DNA of 64,000 nucleotides. It comes from Caulobacter segnis. GTDB lineage: Bacteria; Pseudomonadota; Alphaproteobacteria; Caulobacterales; Caulobacteraceae. The stretch's first letter is position 1, and the number at the start of each line of letters is the position of its first letter. The notes under the pieces were generated by a model. That model was not told the origin of the DNA, made no database searches, and saw only the letters and a list, made by a program, of their open reading frames with translations. The stretch lies in contig NZ_QFQZ01000011.1 in NCBI RefSeq assembly GCF_003243465.1, positions 1-64,000 of the forward strand, given 5' to 3'. Made by a program: the position numbers and the translations under genes. This document shows positions 41,306-49,535 of the stretch, in pieces.

Positions 41306-42657
41306 AGCTGGCTACATCCTTCTTGCTGGCTGTGCTGGCGAGTGCTGGCGCCGCCCAAGCGTCCGAGCCGCCGGCTTTCAAGCTCGTGCGGTCCGACGAG
41401 GACTATGGCTATCTGCGCAAGGTCGCCGATCGCACCGGACTGGATCCGCTGCGCTACCTTCCCCTTGGAGGCGACGCCTATCTCAGTTTCGGTGGCGAAG
41501 CCCGCCTGCGCGTGGACGCCGTCGACACGCCGCGCTTCGGTCTGGGGGGCGCGCAGACCGACACCTTCGCTCTGGGCCGGCTGCTGCTGAGCAGCGACCT
41601 GCACCTGGGACAGGCTTTCAGGGTCTATGGCGAGCTTGGCCTGCACCGAGATTACGGCAAGAAGGACAAACCCGCCGCCACCGATCGCGACGGCGTGGAC
41701 GCCCAGGCGCTGTTCGTCGACGTCGCGCCGGCCGCCGGCTGGCGCCTGCGCCTGGGTCGGCAAGAGCTCCAGCTCAACGCGACCCAGCGGTTCGTCGCCG
41801 TGCGCGAGGCGCCGAACATTCGCCAAAGCTTCGACGGGCTCCGCGTCACCCGTACGCAAGGCGCGTTGAAGCTGGACGCCTTCTATCTCCAGCCCGTCGT
41901 TATCTCGACCGGAGCCTTCGACGACACCCGCAGCCGCACCCAACGCTTCTACGGCGTCTATGCTTCGACGCGACTTTCGCCCCGCCAGACCCTGGATCTT
42001 TACGCCATGGAACTTGAACGGGACACTGTCCGCTTCGGGACAATCACCGGCGACGAACGCCGGACCAGCCTCGGCGCGAGACTCTCGGGAACCGAGGGCC
42101 AGGTCGACTACGAGGTCGAGGGCGTCGCGCAAGGCGGTCGCTTCGCCGGCCGACGCATCCGCGCTTTCGCCGCGTCTGCGGGGGGCGGCTACACGCTGGA
42201 ACAGCCTTGGAGGCCGCGCCTGGGCCTGAGGTTGGACATTGGATCCGGCGATCGGAATGCGGCGGACGGGCGGCTTGGGACCTTCAATCCGATGTTCCCG
42301 AAGGGCGCCTACTTTAACGAGACGGGCCTCTTCAGCTGGGGGAACCTCGCCGCCCTGCGCACCAGTATTGGCGCCGCGCCGTCGAAGGCCGTCACCGTCG
42401 AGGCCAGCTATACGCTGCATCGCCTGGCGACGAACGCGGACGCCATCTACCTGCAGCCGCTCGTTCCGTTCGCCGCGGCGCGTCGCGGCCAGTCCAAGGA
42501 CGTCGGCGACACCTTACAGCTGGACGCGAGCTGGCAGGTGAGCCGCAACCTGAAACTTCAGGGGCAGCTGGCGCGACAAGACGCCGGCCCCGCCGTGCGA
42601 GCGCTGGGCGGCAAAGCCACGAACCTTGCGGTGCTCTTCGCTCAGTTCAGGTTCTGA
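41302..42657 (+). CDS. Alginate-export-family outer-membrane beta-barrel protein
   Basis: A 451-aa protein with signal peptide 1-20 (ends AAQA). The repeated amphipathic strand pattern, LSFGGEARLRVDA near the start, RLRLGRQELQLNATQRFVAVREAPNIRQSFDGLRV in the middle and the Phe terminus (AQFRF) fit the alginate_exp porin-like family. GTG 41302 has GGAGAG upstream and overlaps DUF1275. In this operon it probably serves as a diffusion channel for the hydrolase substrates or products; alginate itself is not implied. Confidence 0.82.
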   Translation: MKLATSFLLAVLASAGAAQASEPPAFKLVRSDEDYGYLRKVADRTGLDPLRYLPLGGDAYLSFGGEARLRVDAVDTPRFGLGGAQTDTFALGRLLLSSDLHLGQAFRVYGELGLHRDYGKKDKPAATDRDGVDAQALFVDVAPAAGWRLRLGRQELQLNATQRFVAVREAPNIRQSFDGLRVTRTQGALKLDAFYLQPVVISTGAFDDTRSRTQRFYGVYASTRLSPRQTLDLYAMELERDTVRFGTITGDERRTSLGARLSGTEGQVDYEVEGVAQGGRFAGRRIRAFAASAGGGYTLEQPWRPRLGLRLDIGSGDRNAADGRLGTFNPMFPKGAYFNETGLFSWGNLAALRTSIGAAPSKAVTVEASYTLHRLATNADAIYLQPLVPFAAARRGQSKDVGDTLQLDASWQVSRNLKLQGQLARQDAGPAVRALGGKATNLAVLFAQFRF

Positions 42658-42664
42658 CGGTCCG

Positions 42665-43234
42665 TTAGCGGGTCGCCCAGGCGCGCCCGATCTCCGCCAG
42701 AGGCACGCAGCCGTGATACTCGCCGGGCACGGGGTCGTACTTCAACGCCATCGTGGCGCCAGGCTCGGACGTGAAGTAGCCGACCGTCACCCAATCCTCC
42801 AACGCCGCGAAGAAGTGCGGCTGGCCGGGATTCTGCCCCTTGGCGACGGCCGCCTCCTGGTCATAGGCGGTCAGCATGGCGACCTGTTGCTCGGGCTTCA
42901 GCGCGACGAAGACGTCGCCATGTGAGGCGCGGGCGTCAGCATCCATCCGCGTCAGGCCGCCGATCAGCAAGTCCTTCTGGGACTTGTCGCAATAGTTCGC
43001 CAGGGCGCGGTCGATGAACTGCGGCACGCCGGCCTCGCGAGCGCCCGGCGTGTCGGTCGCGGGGATGATCAACTCGGCCACTACATCGACCAGGCGGGCC
43101 TGATCACCGGTCAGCGCGGCGGGAGTCCAATTCAAGGCCGGCGCGGCCGCGGCGGCCGCGCGTCCGGCCCATCCGGTGGCCGCCGCCCCGGCGACAAGCG
43201 CCAGGCCCTTCAGGGCGTCGCGTCGATGCAGCAT
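42665..43234 (-). CDS. Gluconate 2-dehydrogenase subunit 3 family protein (small Tat subunit of GMC dehydrogenase)
   Basis: A 189-aa protein with a twin-arginine leader (HRRDALKGLALVAGAAATGWAG, 3-24). Conserved blocks LVDVVAELIIPATDTPGAREAGVPQFID, HFFAALEDWVTVGYFTSEPG and YHGC are typical. In sugar dehydrogenase complexes this subunit carries the Tat signal for the large GMC subunit, which here lacks one. ATG 43234 overlaps the GMC stop by one base (TGATG). The frame extends to 43369 but that part lies inside the GMC gene. Confidence 0.9.
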   Translation of the reverse strand: MLHRRDALKGLALVAGAAATGWAGRAAAAAAPALNWTPAALTGDQARLVDVVAELIIPATDTPGAREAGVPQFIDRALANYCDKSQKDLLIGGLTRMDADARASHGDVFVALKPEQQVAMLTAYDQEAAVAKGQNPGQPHFFAALEDWVTVGYFTSEPGATMALKYDPVPGEYHGCVPLAEIGRAWATR

Positions 43235-44973
43235 CACAGATCTCCCCGCTTGCGAGCCTTCACCGCGTGGTCGGCCGCCCTGGCAGTCAGCGCCATATAG
43301 GTCAGCGACGGGTTCACGCAGGAGGCGGAGGTCATGGCCGCGCCGTCCGTCACATAGACGTTCTTGCACTCGTGAACCTGGTTGAAGGCGTTCAGCACGG
43401 AGGTCTTGGGGTCACGTCCCATGCGGGCCGTGCCCATCTCGTGAATCCCCAGCCCAGGCGCGAAACCGTTGTCGTAGCCGCGAACGTTCTTGAAGCCGGC
43501 CGCCTCCAGCATTTCGGCGGCGGCGTTCTGCATGTCCTTGCGCATGGCCAGTTCGTTCTCTCGAATGGTCACGTTCATGGTCAGGGTCGGCAGCCCGAAC
43601 TCGTCCTTCACGTCCCGGTTCAGGGTGACGCGGTTGTCCTCGTAGGGGAGGATCTCGCCAAAGCCGCCCAAGCCCATGCTCCAGGGACCCGGCTGCGTGA
43701 GGGCGGCCTTGCGATCGGCGCCGAACCCCCGCCCGGCCTTCCTCAAGTCGCGCTCCCAGCCCGCCCGCGAAGCGCCGCCCTGGTAGCCGAAGCCGCGCAG
43801 GTAGTCAGAGCGCTTGGTCGCCGCGTCGCCGAGGTTCCGGAAGCGCGGCACGTAGATCCCGTTGGGCCGGCGTCCCGAGTAGTACATGTCAGCGAAGTCG
43901 GTGGCCTCGCCGCTGGCGCCGACACCCAGATGGTGGTCCATCACATTGCGGCCCAGCTGGTCGCTGCCGTTGCCGAAGCCATTCGGGAACCGCGAGCTGG
44001 TCGAATTCATCATCAGCCAGGCCGAGTTCAGGGCCGAGGCGCACAGGAAGATGACGTCGGCGTGGAATTCCTCGTCCTTGCGAGTCGTCGCGTCGAGAAT
44101 GCGCACGCCGCTGGCCTTGCCCGCCTTCTCGTCATAGATCAGTTCGGTGACGATCGAGTTCGGCCGGATCACGAGATTTCCAGTACGTTCGGCCGCCACC
44201 AGCCCGCCGGAGTTGGAGCTGTAGTAGCCGCCGAACGGACAGCCCCGCATGCACATGTTGCGGTACTGGCACTTGGTCCTGCCCAGGCTGAGCTGCTCCT
44301 CGGTCGGCGCCGTCAGGTGCGCCGTGCGGCCCATGGTGATCCGCCGCTCGGGGAAGCGCGCCTCGGACTTGGCCTTGAACGCCTTCTCGACGCAGTTCAT
44401 CTCCATTGGCGGCTGGTAGACGCCATCGGGAAGCTGCGGCAGGCCCTCGGCTTGCCCGGAGACGCCGATGAAGCGCTCGACATGATCGTACCACGGCGCC
44501 AGGTCCTCATAGCGGATCGGCCAATCCACCCCGATCCCCTCGCGCGCATTGGCTTCGAAGTCGATCGGGCTGTGGCGATAGCTTTGCCGACCCCAGGTCA
44601 GCGAGCGGCCGCCGACATGATAGCCACGGATCCAGTCGAACCGGTTTGTCTCGGTGTAGGGATTGGTGTCGTCACGGACGAAGAAGTGCTGGGTGTACTC
44701 CGTCATCGTATAGCCCGTCCGGCGCTGAACCTTGTAGCGCTCGGCCAGCTCGTCGGGCGGCAACTGCCCCTGGGGGTACTTGGTCTGCCAGGGGTCGAGG
44801 GTGGCGGTCGGATAGTCCTCAAGGTGGCGCACCATGCGCCCACGCTCAAGCACCAGAACCTTCAGGCCCTTCTCCGTGAGTTCCTTGGCGGCGATCCCGC
44901 CGGTGATGCCGCTTCCCACCACGATGGCGTCATAGGTGTTCTTACGCCGCGCTCGACCGTTCAGGTTGGCCAT
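43234..44973 (-). CDS. GMC-family FAD sugar dehydrogenase, catalytic subunit (candidate glycoside 3-dehydrogenase)
   Basis: A 579-aa flavoprotein. FAD-binding VVGSGITGGIAAKEL (18-32) and ERG, YHVGGRSLTWGRQ, and C-terminal GIHEMGTARMG with NVYVTDGAAMTSASCVNPSLTYMALTARAADH define the gluconate/sorbitol-DH branch. Cys235, Cys241 and Cys245 (CX5CX3C) match spacing of the iron-sulphur ligands I recall in Burkholderia FAD-glucose dehydrogenase. There is no own signal peptide, so export with the Tat subunit is expected. ATG 44973 has AGGGAG at 6 nt. Neighbouring DUF1080, Gfo/Idh and isomerase genes suggest oxidation at C3 of sugars. Confidence 0.9.
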   Translation of the reverse strand: MANLNGRARRKNTYDAIVVGSGITGGIAAKELTEKGLKVLVLERGRMVRHLEDYPTATLDPWQTKYPQGQLPPDELAERYKVQRRTGYTMTEYTQHFFVRDDTNPYTETNRFDWIRGYHVGGRSLTWGRQSYRHSPIDFEANAREGIGVDWPIRYEDLAPWYDHVERFIGVSGQAEGLPQLPDGVYQPPMEMNCVEKAFKAKSEARFPERRITMGRTAHLTAPTEEQLSLGRTKCQYRNMCMRGCPFGGYYSSNSGGLVAAERTGNLVIRPNSIVTELIYDEKAGKASGVRILDATTRKDEEFHADVIFLCASALNSAWLMMNSTSSRFPNGFGNGSDQLGRNVMDHHLGVGASGEATDFADMYYSGRRPNGIYVPRFRNLGDAATKRSDYLRGFGYQGGASRAGWERDLRKAGRGFGADRKAALTQPGPWSMGLGGFGEILPYEDNRVTLNRDVKDEFGLPTLTMNVTIRENELAMRKDMQNAAAEMLEAAGFKNVRGYDNGFAPGLGIHEMGTARMGRDPKTSVLNAFNQVHECKNVYVTDGAAMTSASCVNPSLTYMALTARAADHAVKARKRGDL

Positions 44974-45074
44974 GTTCGCTCCCTTTGCGGTCCGCTCGCC
45001 AGACCGCGCCGGCATGCTTACGCAACACGACGCCACCTCTGGATGGAACCCATCATTCTTGCCTGGAGGCTTCC

Positions 45075-45090
45075 ATGAAATGGGTTACAT
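45075..45090. promoter_or_regulatory. 16-bp imperfect palindrome shared with the site at 50848-50863
   Basis: ATGAAATGGGTTACAT, between the divergent GMC and DUF1080 genes, matches the reverse complement of the element at 50848-50863 at 12 of 16 positions (CCATGANNTNGNTTACA including one extra flanking pair). Candidate operator for the LacI protein at 50963-51970. Two other inverted repeats (45042-45054 and 45064-45075) lie beside it. Confidence 0.5.
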
Positions 45091-45148
45091 TGCAAGAAAG
45101 CTCGACATTCGATCGTGAAAAGTGGGCGTAAGGGAGGAAAAGCCAGTC

Positions 45149-45973
45149 ATGACCATCTTATCCGGTTCTGCGCGTTGCAGCCTGGCCGCCATGGCGCTCG
45201 GCCTGGTCGCCACGACTTCGCCTGTCCAAGCTCAGGACCTGAAGGCGGGTCCCTGGCGTTCGCTGTTCGATGGCAAGAGCCTGAATGGCTGGATCCCGAA
45301 GATCGCTAAACACCCGGTGGGTGAGAACTATCAGCAGACTTTCATCGTCGAAAACGGCGCGATCCGCGTCTCCTATGCTGGCTACAAGACGATGGACGGC
45401 CAGTTCGGCCACCTCTTCTACAAGGCGCCGTTCAAGGCCTACCGCCTGCGATTGACGTACCGCTTCCTGACGGACGGAGCCTTGCCCGACACGCCTGCCT
45501 GGGCCCGCAGCAATAGCGGCGTCATGTTCCATAGCCAGAGCCCGGAGAGCATGACGGTCAACCAGTCGTTCCCGGTTTCCGTCGAGTACCAGTTGCTGGG
45601 CAAGGACGGTGACGGCCGGCGCGCGACCGCCGCGGTCTGCACGCCAGGCGTGACGATCACGATCGACGGCCAGAAGGTGAAGGAGCACTGCACGCCGTCA
45701 GCCAACGCTCCAACGATCCCGAACGGAACCTGGGTTAAGGCCGAGCTGGAAGTGCGTCCGAACGGCGAGGTGTTCGAGAAGATCGATGGCGTCGTCGTCC
45801 ACCACTATGCCGAAATCACGCTGGATCCGGAAGACACGGTCGCCGACGGCGCCAAGCCCTATATCATGGCGCGCGGCGCGCAGCGGGTGACGGAAGGCTA
45901 CATCGCCCTGCAGAGCGAAGGCCATCCGATCGAGTTCAAGGACATCGAAATTCAGGAGCTGACGGCGCGCTAG
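45149..45973 (+). CDS. 3-keto-disaccharide hydrolase family (DUF1080) protein, secreted
   Basis: A 274-aa concanavalin-like protein with signal peptide (about 1-27, ends VQAQ). WRSLFDGKSLNGW (about 35-47) is the family signature; SNSGVMFH, VEYQLLG and GYIALQSEGHPIEFKDIEI near the end are also conserved. The Pfam family is named for hydrolysis or hydration of 3-keto sugars. ATG 45149 lies 11 nt after GGGAGG, rather far; GTG 45122 would precede it. It diverges from the GMC gene and converges on the cytochrome gene. Confidence 0.88.
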   Translation: MTILSGSARCSLAAMALGLVATTSPVQAQDLKAGPWRSLFDGKSLNGWIPKIAKHPVGENYQQTFIVENGAIRVSYAGYKTMDGQFGHLFYKAPFKAYRLRLTYRFLTDGALPDTPAWARSNSGVMFHSQSPESMTVNQSFPVSVEYQLLGKDGDGRRATAAVCTPGVTITIDGQKVKEHCTPSANAPTIPNGTWVKAELEVRPNGEVFEKIDGVVVHHYAEITLDPEDTVADGAKPYIMARGAQRVTEGYIALQSEGHPIEFKDIEIQELTAR

Positions 45974-45992
45974 GCGCCGTCAGCGACGGCGC
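45974..45992. terminator. Bidirectional hairpin between DUF1080 and cytochrome genes
   Basis: GCGCCGTC-AGC-GACGGCGC: perfect 8-bp stem with 3-nt loop exactly filling the 18-bp convergent gap. No strong T-run, but position suggests termination in both directions. Confidence 0.55.
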
Positions 45993-46354
45993 TACTTCTT
46001 CACCGTCGAGAGGTATTGGATAACCGCCGCGCGATCTTCCGGGTTCGGGGCGCCCAGCAACATCTTGGTCCCCGGCACAGCCTTGCCCGGCGCCTTCAAG
46101 AAGGCGTCCAGCTGGTCCGGCGTCCAGGTGATCCCGGAGGCCTTCAGGGCGCTGCTGTAGGCATAGCCGGGCGCGGCGCCAGCCTTGCGGCCGACGACGC
46201 CGGCCAGAGGCGGCCCCATCTTGCCCGGCGCGGGCTGGACCGAGTGGCAGACAGTGCAGCGTTGCTGGAACACCTGATCGCCGGACGGCGGCGCGGCGGC
46301 GGCGCTGGTGGTCAGGCCCGCGAGGACGGCGGCGAAGGCAAGCAGGAACTTCAT
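45992..46354 (-). CDS. Small monohaem cytochrome c
   Basis: A 120-aa periplasmic electron carrier. Signal peptide about 1-21; haem motif CTVCH at 33-37; GPPLAGVVGRKAGAAPGYAYS is typical of cytochrome c2/c550 types; the Met ligand is probably in VPGTKMLLGAP near 97. It follows the isomerase gene by 24 nt and is the likely electron acceptor for the GMC dehydrogenase encoded nearby. Confidence 0.92.
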   Translation of the reverse strand: MKFLLAFAAVLAGLTTSAAAAPPSGDQVFQQRCTVCHSVQPAPGKMGPPLAGVVGRKAGAAPGYAYSSALKASGITWTPDQLDAFLKAPGKAVPGTKMLLGAPNPEDRAAVIQYLSTVKK

Positions 46355-46378
46355 CGGATACTCCGTCGGAATCGGCGG

Positions 46379-47434
46379 CTATAGGCCCAGAAGGCGGCGG
46401 TTGCGACCAGGATGGGATGCGCCGCCGGCGAAGTCGTCAAACGCCTTGTCCGTCACCTGGATGATGTGGTCGCGAATGAATGGCGCGCCTTCTCGGGCGC
46501 CCTGTTCGGGATGTTTCAACGCGCATTCCCACTCAAGCACCGCCCAGCCGTCGTAGTCGTACTGGGCCAGCTTCGAGAAGATAGCCTTGAAGTCCACCTG
46601 GCCATCACCCAAGGAGCGGAACCGGCCTGGGCGCTCGGCCCAACCCAGATAGCCGCCATAGACACCGGCCTGGGCCGAGGGGCGGAACTCGGCGTCCTTG
46701 ACGTGGAACGCCTTGATCCGCTCGTGGTAGCGATCGATGTAGCCGAGATAGTCCAGCTGCTGCAGCACCAGGTGGCTGGGATCGTACAGGATGTTGGCGC
46801 GCGGGTGGCCGCCCACCTCGTCCAGGAACCGCTCGAAGGTCGCGCCGTCATGCAGGTCCTCGCCCGGATGGATCTCGTAACAGGCGTCGACGCCGTTCTC
46901 CTCGAAGACGTCCAGGATCGGTTTCCAGCGCCGACCAAGCTCGGCGAAGGCTTCTTCGACCAACCCCGCCGGCCGTTGCGGCCACGGATAGAAATAGGGC
47001 CAGGCCAGCGCGCCCGAGAAGGTGGCGTGGGCGTTGAGGCCCAGGCGCCGGCTGGCGACGGCGGCGGCCTTGACCTGCCCGACCGCCCATTCCTGGCGTT
47101 CCTTCGGCTTGCCGCGAAGCTCCGGCGGGGCGAAGCCGTCGAACAGCTCGTCATAGGCCGGATGCACCGCGACCAGCTGGCCCTGCAGGTGGGTCGAGAG
47201 CTCGGTGATCTTCAGGCCATGGTCGGCCAGCAGGCCGGCGATGTCATCGCAATAGCCTTGGCTCTCGGCCGCGCGCGCGAGGTCGAAGAATGAGTCCGCC
47301 CCGCCCGTCGGCATCTGCACGCCGACATAGCCGAGGTCCGCGACCCATTTGGCCATGGTCTCGAGCTTGTCGAAGGGCGGCTTGTCGCCGATGAACTGGG
47401 CCAGGAAGATGCCAGGTCCCTTGAGCGTTTTCAT
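46379..47434 (-). CDS. Sugar phosphate isomerase/epimerase family TIM-barrel protein (cytoplasmic)
   Basis: A 351-aa xylose-isomerase-like barrel with no signal peptide. Metal-binding residues are suggested by YEIHPGEDLHDG, LYDPSHLVLQ, IKAFHVKDAEF and VLEWECALKH. Such proteins catalyse isomerisation, epimerisation or, with 3-keto substrates, eliminations. ATG 47434 after GGAGG overlaps the Gfo/Idh stop (TGATG). Same operon as the Tat-leader paralogue at 48564-49517, with which it shares little obvious sequence. Confidence 0.88.
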   Translation of the reverse strand: MKTLKGPGIFLAQFIGDKPPFDKLETMAKWVADLGYVGVQMPTGGADSFFDLARAAESQGYCDDIAGLLADHGLKITELSTHLQGQLVAVHPAYDELFDGFAPPELRGKPKERQEWAVGQVKAAAVASRRLGLNAHATFSGALAWPYFYPWPQRPAGLVEEAFAELGRRWKPILDVFEENGVDACYEIHPGEDLHDGATFERFLDEVGGHPRANILYDPSHLVLQQLDYLGYIDRYHERIKAFHVKDAEFRPSAQAGVYGGYLGWAERPGRFRSLGDGQVDFKAIFSKLAQYDYDGWAVLEWECALKHPEQGAREGAPFIRDHIIQVTDKAFDDFAGGASHPGRNRRLLGL

Positions 47435-48564
47435 CACGCGCCTCCTTCCAGGCTCACCCAGCCGGCGTCCTCGTGGCTGGCGGCCACGGCCCGCTCGACG
47501 AAGGCCATACCCCGCAAGCCCTCGCCGATGTCGGGAACCAGCACGCCCTCCGCGCCCTCGATGGCGTCGGCGAAGTCGCGATAGATGTTGGCGAAGGCTT
47601 CGATAAAGCCCTCGGGATGACCGGTCGGCAGGCGGGTCACCGCACGGGCGGCCGGGCTCAAATAGCCGGAGCCAGCGTGCAGCACCTGGCTGGGACCGTC
47701 CAGCCAATCGAGGGTCAGGACGTTGGGATCCTCATGCGACCAGGTCAGGCCGCCCTTCTCCCCGTAGACGCAGAGCTTGAGGCCATTGCGCGCCCCCGCG
47801 CTGATCTGCGAGGCGATCAGCACGCCCCGCGCGCCATTGTCGAAGCGCAGGAGCACGTTGCAGTCGTCGTCCAGCGGACGCCCCGGCACGACCGTGGCGA
47901 CATCGGCGCACAGGCGTTCGACCCGACGCCCCGTCACGAATTCGGCGATGTTGAAGGCGTGGACCCCGATGTCGCCGATGCAGCCGCCGACGCCGGACTG
48001 CGTCGGATCGGCGCGCCAGCTGGCCTGCTTGTTGTCGGCGTCGCGCTCCAACGGCTGGGACAGCCAGCCCTGCGAATACTCCACGACCACCTTGCGGACG
48101 GCGCCGAGGTCGCCGCGCGCGACAATCTCCCGCGCCTCGCGGACCATTGGATAGCCCGTGTAGGTGTAGGTCAGGGCGTAGCGCTTGCCGGAGGCGGCGA
48201 CGATGCCGGCCAATTCCTTGGCCTCAGCCAGGTTCAGGGTGGCCGGCTTGTCGCTGATGACGTTCAGTCCACCGCGCAGGGCCGCGGCGGAAACATCGAA
48301 GTGCAGGTGGTTAGGCGTGACGACCGACACCAGCTGAATCCCATCGGCCCGTGCGGCTTCGGCGGCGATCATCGCATGATGGTCAGGATAGACCCGGTCG
48401 CGAGCAACGCCCCAGGCCTCCGCGGCCTGCGCGTTCTTGGCCGGATCCCGGCTGAAAACGCCGGCGACCAGGCGTATGCGGCCATCCAGCTCGGCGGCCA
48501 TGCGATGCACGGGGCCGATGAACGAGCCGGGGCCGCCGCCGACCATAGCCATCCGCAGGCTCAT
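47434..48564 (-). CDS. Gfo/Idh/MocA-family oxidoreductase
   Basis: A 376-aa NAD(P)-dependent sugar oxidoreductase. The Rossmann start is MVGGGPGSFIGPVHR; the conserved Lys is in VISDKPATL (the EKP motif, here DKP), and CIGDIGVHAFNIAEFVTG carries the usual Asp/His active-site pair. ATG 48564 overlaps the upstream isomerase stop by one base. In 3-keto pathways such enzymes reduce 3-keto-glucose or oxidise the sugar at C3; direction cannot be read from sequence. Confidence 0.92.
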   Translation of the reverse strand: MSLRMAMVGGGPGSFIGPVHRMAAELDGRIRLVAGVFSRDPAKNAQAAEAWGVARDRVYPDHHAMIAAEAARADGIQLVSVVTPNHLHFDVSAAALRGGLNVISDKPATLNLAEAKELAGIVAASGKRYALTYTYTGYPMVREAREIVARGDLGAVRKVVVEYSQGWLSQPLERDADNKQASWRADPTQSGVGGCIGDIGVHAFNIAEFVTGRRVERLCADVATVVPGRPLDDDCNVLLRFDNGARGVLIASQISAGARNGLKLCVYGEKGGLTWSHEDPNVLTLDWLDGPSQVLHAGSGYLSPAARAVTRLPTGHPEGFIEAFANIYRDFADAIEGAEGVLVPDIGEGLRGMAFVERAVAASHEDAGWVSLEGGA

Positions 48565-49517
48565 CAGGCGACGACCTTGGCCAGGTAGTCGAAGCTGATC
48601 TTGGCAGACTCCAGCCGCGTGTGGGCGAACGGCGGCTCCTGCTCGTAGAAGAAGCCGCGCACGCCGGCCGCATAGGCGGCGGGGAGGAGTTTTGGCCAAT
48701 TGATCATGCCCGAGCCGACCTCGGTGGGATCCTGACGCAGTTCGAAGTTCGGCTTGGTCGTCGGCTTGATGTCCTTGACGTGCATATGGGTGAAGCGACC
48801 CGGATACGCCTTCAGCATGGCGAAGGGATCCTGGCCGGCGGCCGTCACCCAGCCGGCGTCCATCTCGAAGGTCACCAGGCTCGCATCCGTACCCTTCAGC
48901 AGGATGTCCATGCCGGTGGTGTCGCCCAGGGGCGCCAGCTCGAAGTTATGGTTGTGGTAGCCTGTGGCGATACCGGCCTTCTTCAGGACGGCCGCCTTCT
49001 CGTTCAGGAAGTCGGCGTTCCACTTCCAGTCGTCGGCGGTCATCTGGGTTCCAGCCTTCCGCAGATCGGCGCCGGTGAAGCGGTCCGGGATGTAGAGGAT
49101 CGGCATGATCGCCGTCTTCACGCCGATCACGTGCAGATCGTCAGCGAGCTTGGCCAGGTCGCCGCTGAAGGTGGGGCCGGCGCCCTTCGGCTGAACGTGG
49201 GCGCTGGTGCAGGCGAGGCCCGCGCGATCAAAGGCGGCTCGCAGTTCCGCCGGGGTGCGGCCAAGGTAACCCGCCAGCTCCACCGTCTTGAAGCCGATCT
49301 TGGAGACCGTCGCCAGCTGGGCGTCGAGCTCCTTAGCCAGATCCGGACCCAGGCTGTAGAGCTGGATGCCCAGCGGCAGCTTGCGGCTCTGGAAGAATGT
49401 CTTGCCGGCCGCGCCGGCGGCGCTCGTCCAGCCCGCCGCCAAGGCGGCCACGCCGGTCGCGATCAGCCCGCGCCTGGAAAGGGCGGCGGCTCGGGTTTCG
49501 TCAGCAGTCGTGCGCAC
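48564..49517 (-). CDS. Sugar phosphate isomerase/epimerase family protein with Tat leader (exported)
   Basis: A 317-aa TIM-barrel protein. The leader SRRGLIATGVAALAAGWTSAAGA (about 14-36) is a twin-arginine signal, so it acts in the periplasm. LGIQLYSLGP, TGYHNHNFELAPLG, EMDAGWVTAAGQDPFAML, HVKDIK and YEQEPP are typical of the family and carry metal ligands. The start is GTG 49517, with GAGAGG upstream. An exported isomerase-fold enzyme beside periplasmic DUF1080 and GMC proteins suggests extracytoplasmic processing of oxidised glycosides. Confidence 0.9.
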   Translation of the reverse strand: MRTTADETRAAALSRRGLIATGVAALAAGWTSAAGAAGKTFFQSRKLPLGIQLYSLGPDLAKELDAQLATVSKIGFKTVELAGYLGRTPAELRAAFDRAGLACTSAHVQPKGAGPTFSGDLAKLADDLHVIGVKTAIMPILYIPDRFTGADLRKAGTQMTADDWKWNADFLNEKAAVLKKAGIATGYHNHNFELAPLGDTTGMDILLKGTDASLVTFEMDAGWVTAAGQDPFAMLKAYPGRFTHMHVKDIKPTTKPNFELRQDPTEVGSGMINWPKLLPAAYAAGVRGFFYEQEPPFAHTRLESAKISFDYLAKVVA

Positions 49518-49535
49518 GAGGCTTTCCTCTCAGGC

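Noticed and set aside
42658..42664. Terminator between the porin and subunit 3 genes
   Set aside because: The convergent gap is 7 nt and the short ACGGTCCGT self-complementarity is too weak to call a terminator.
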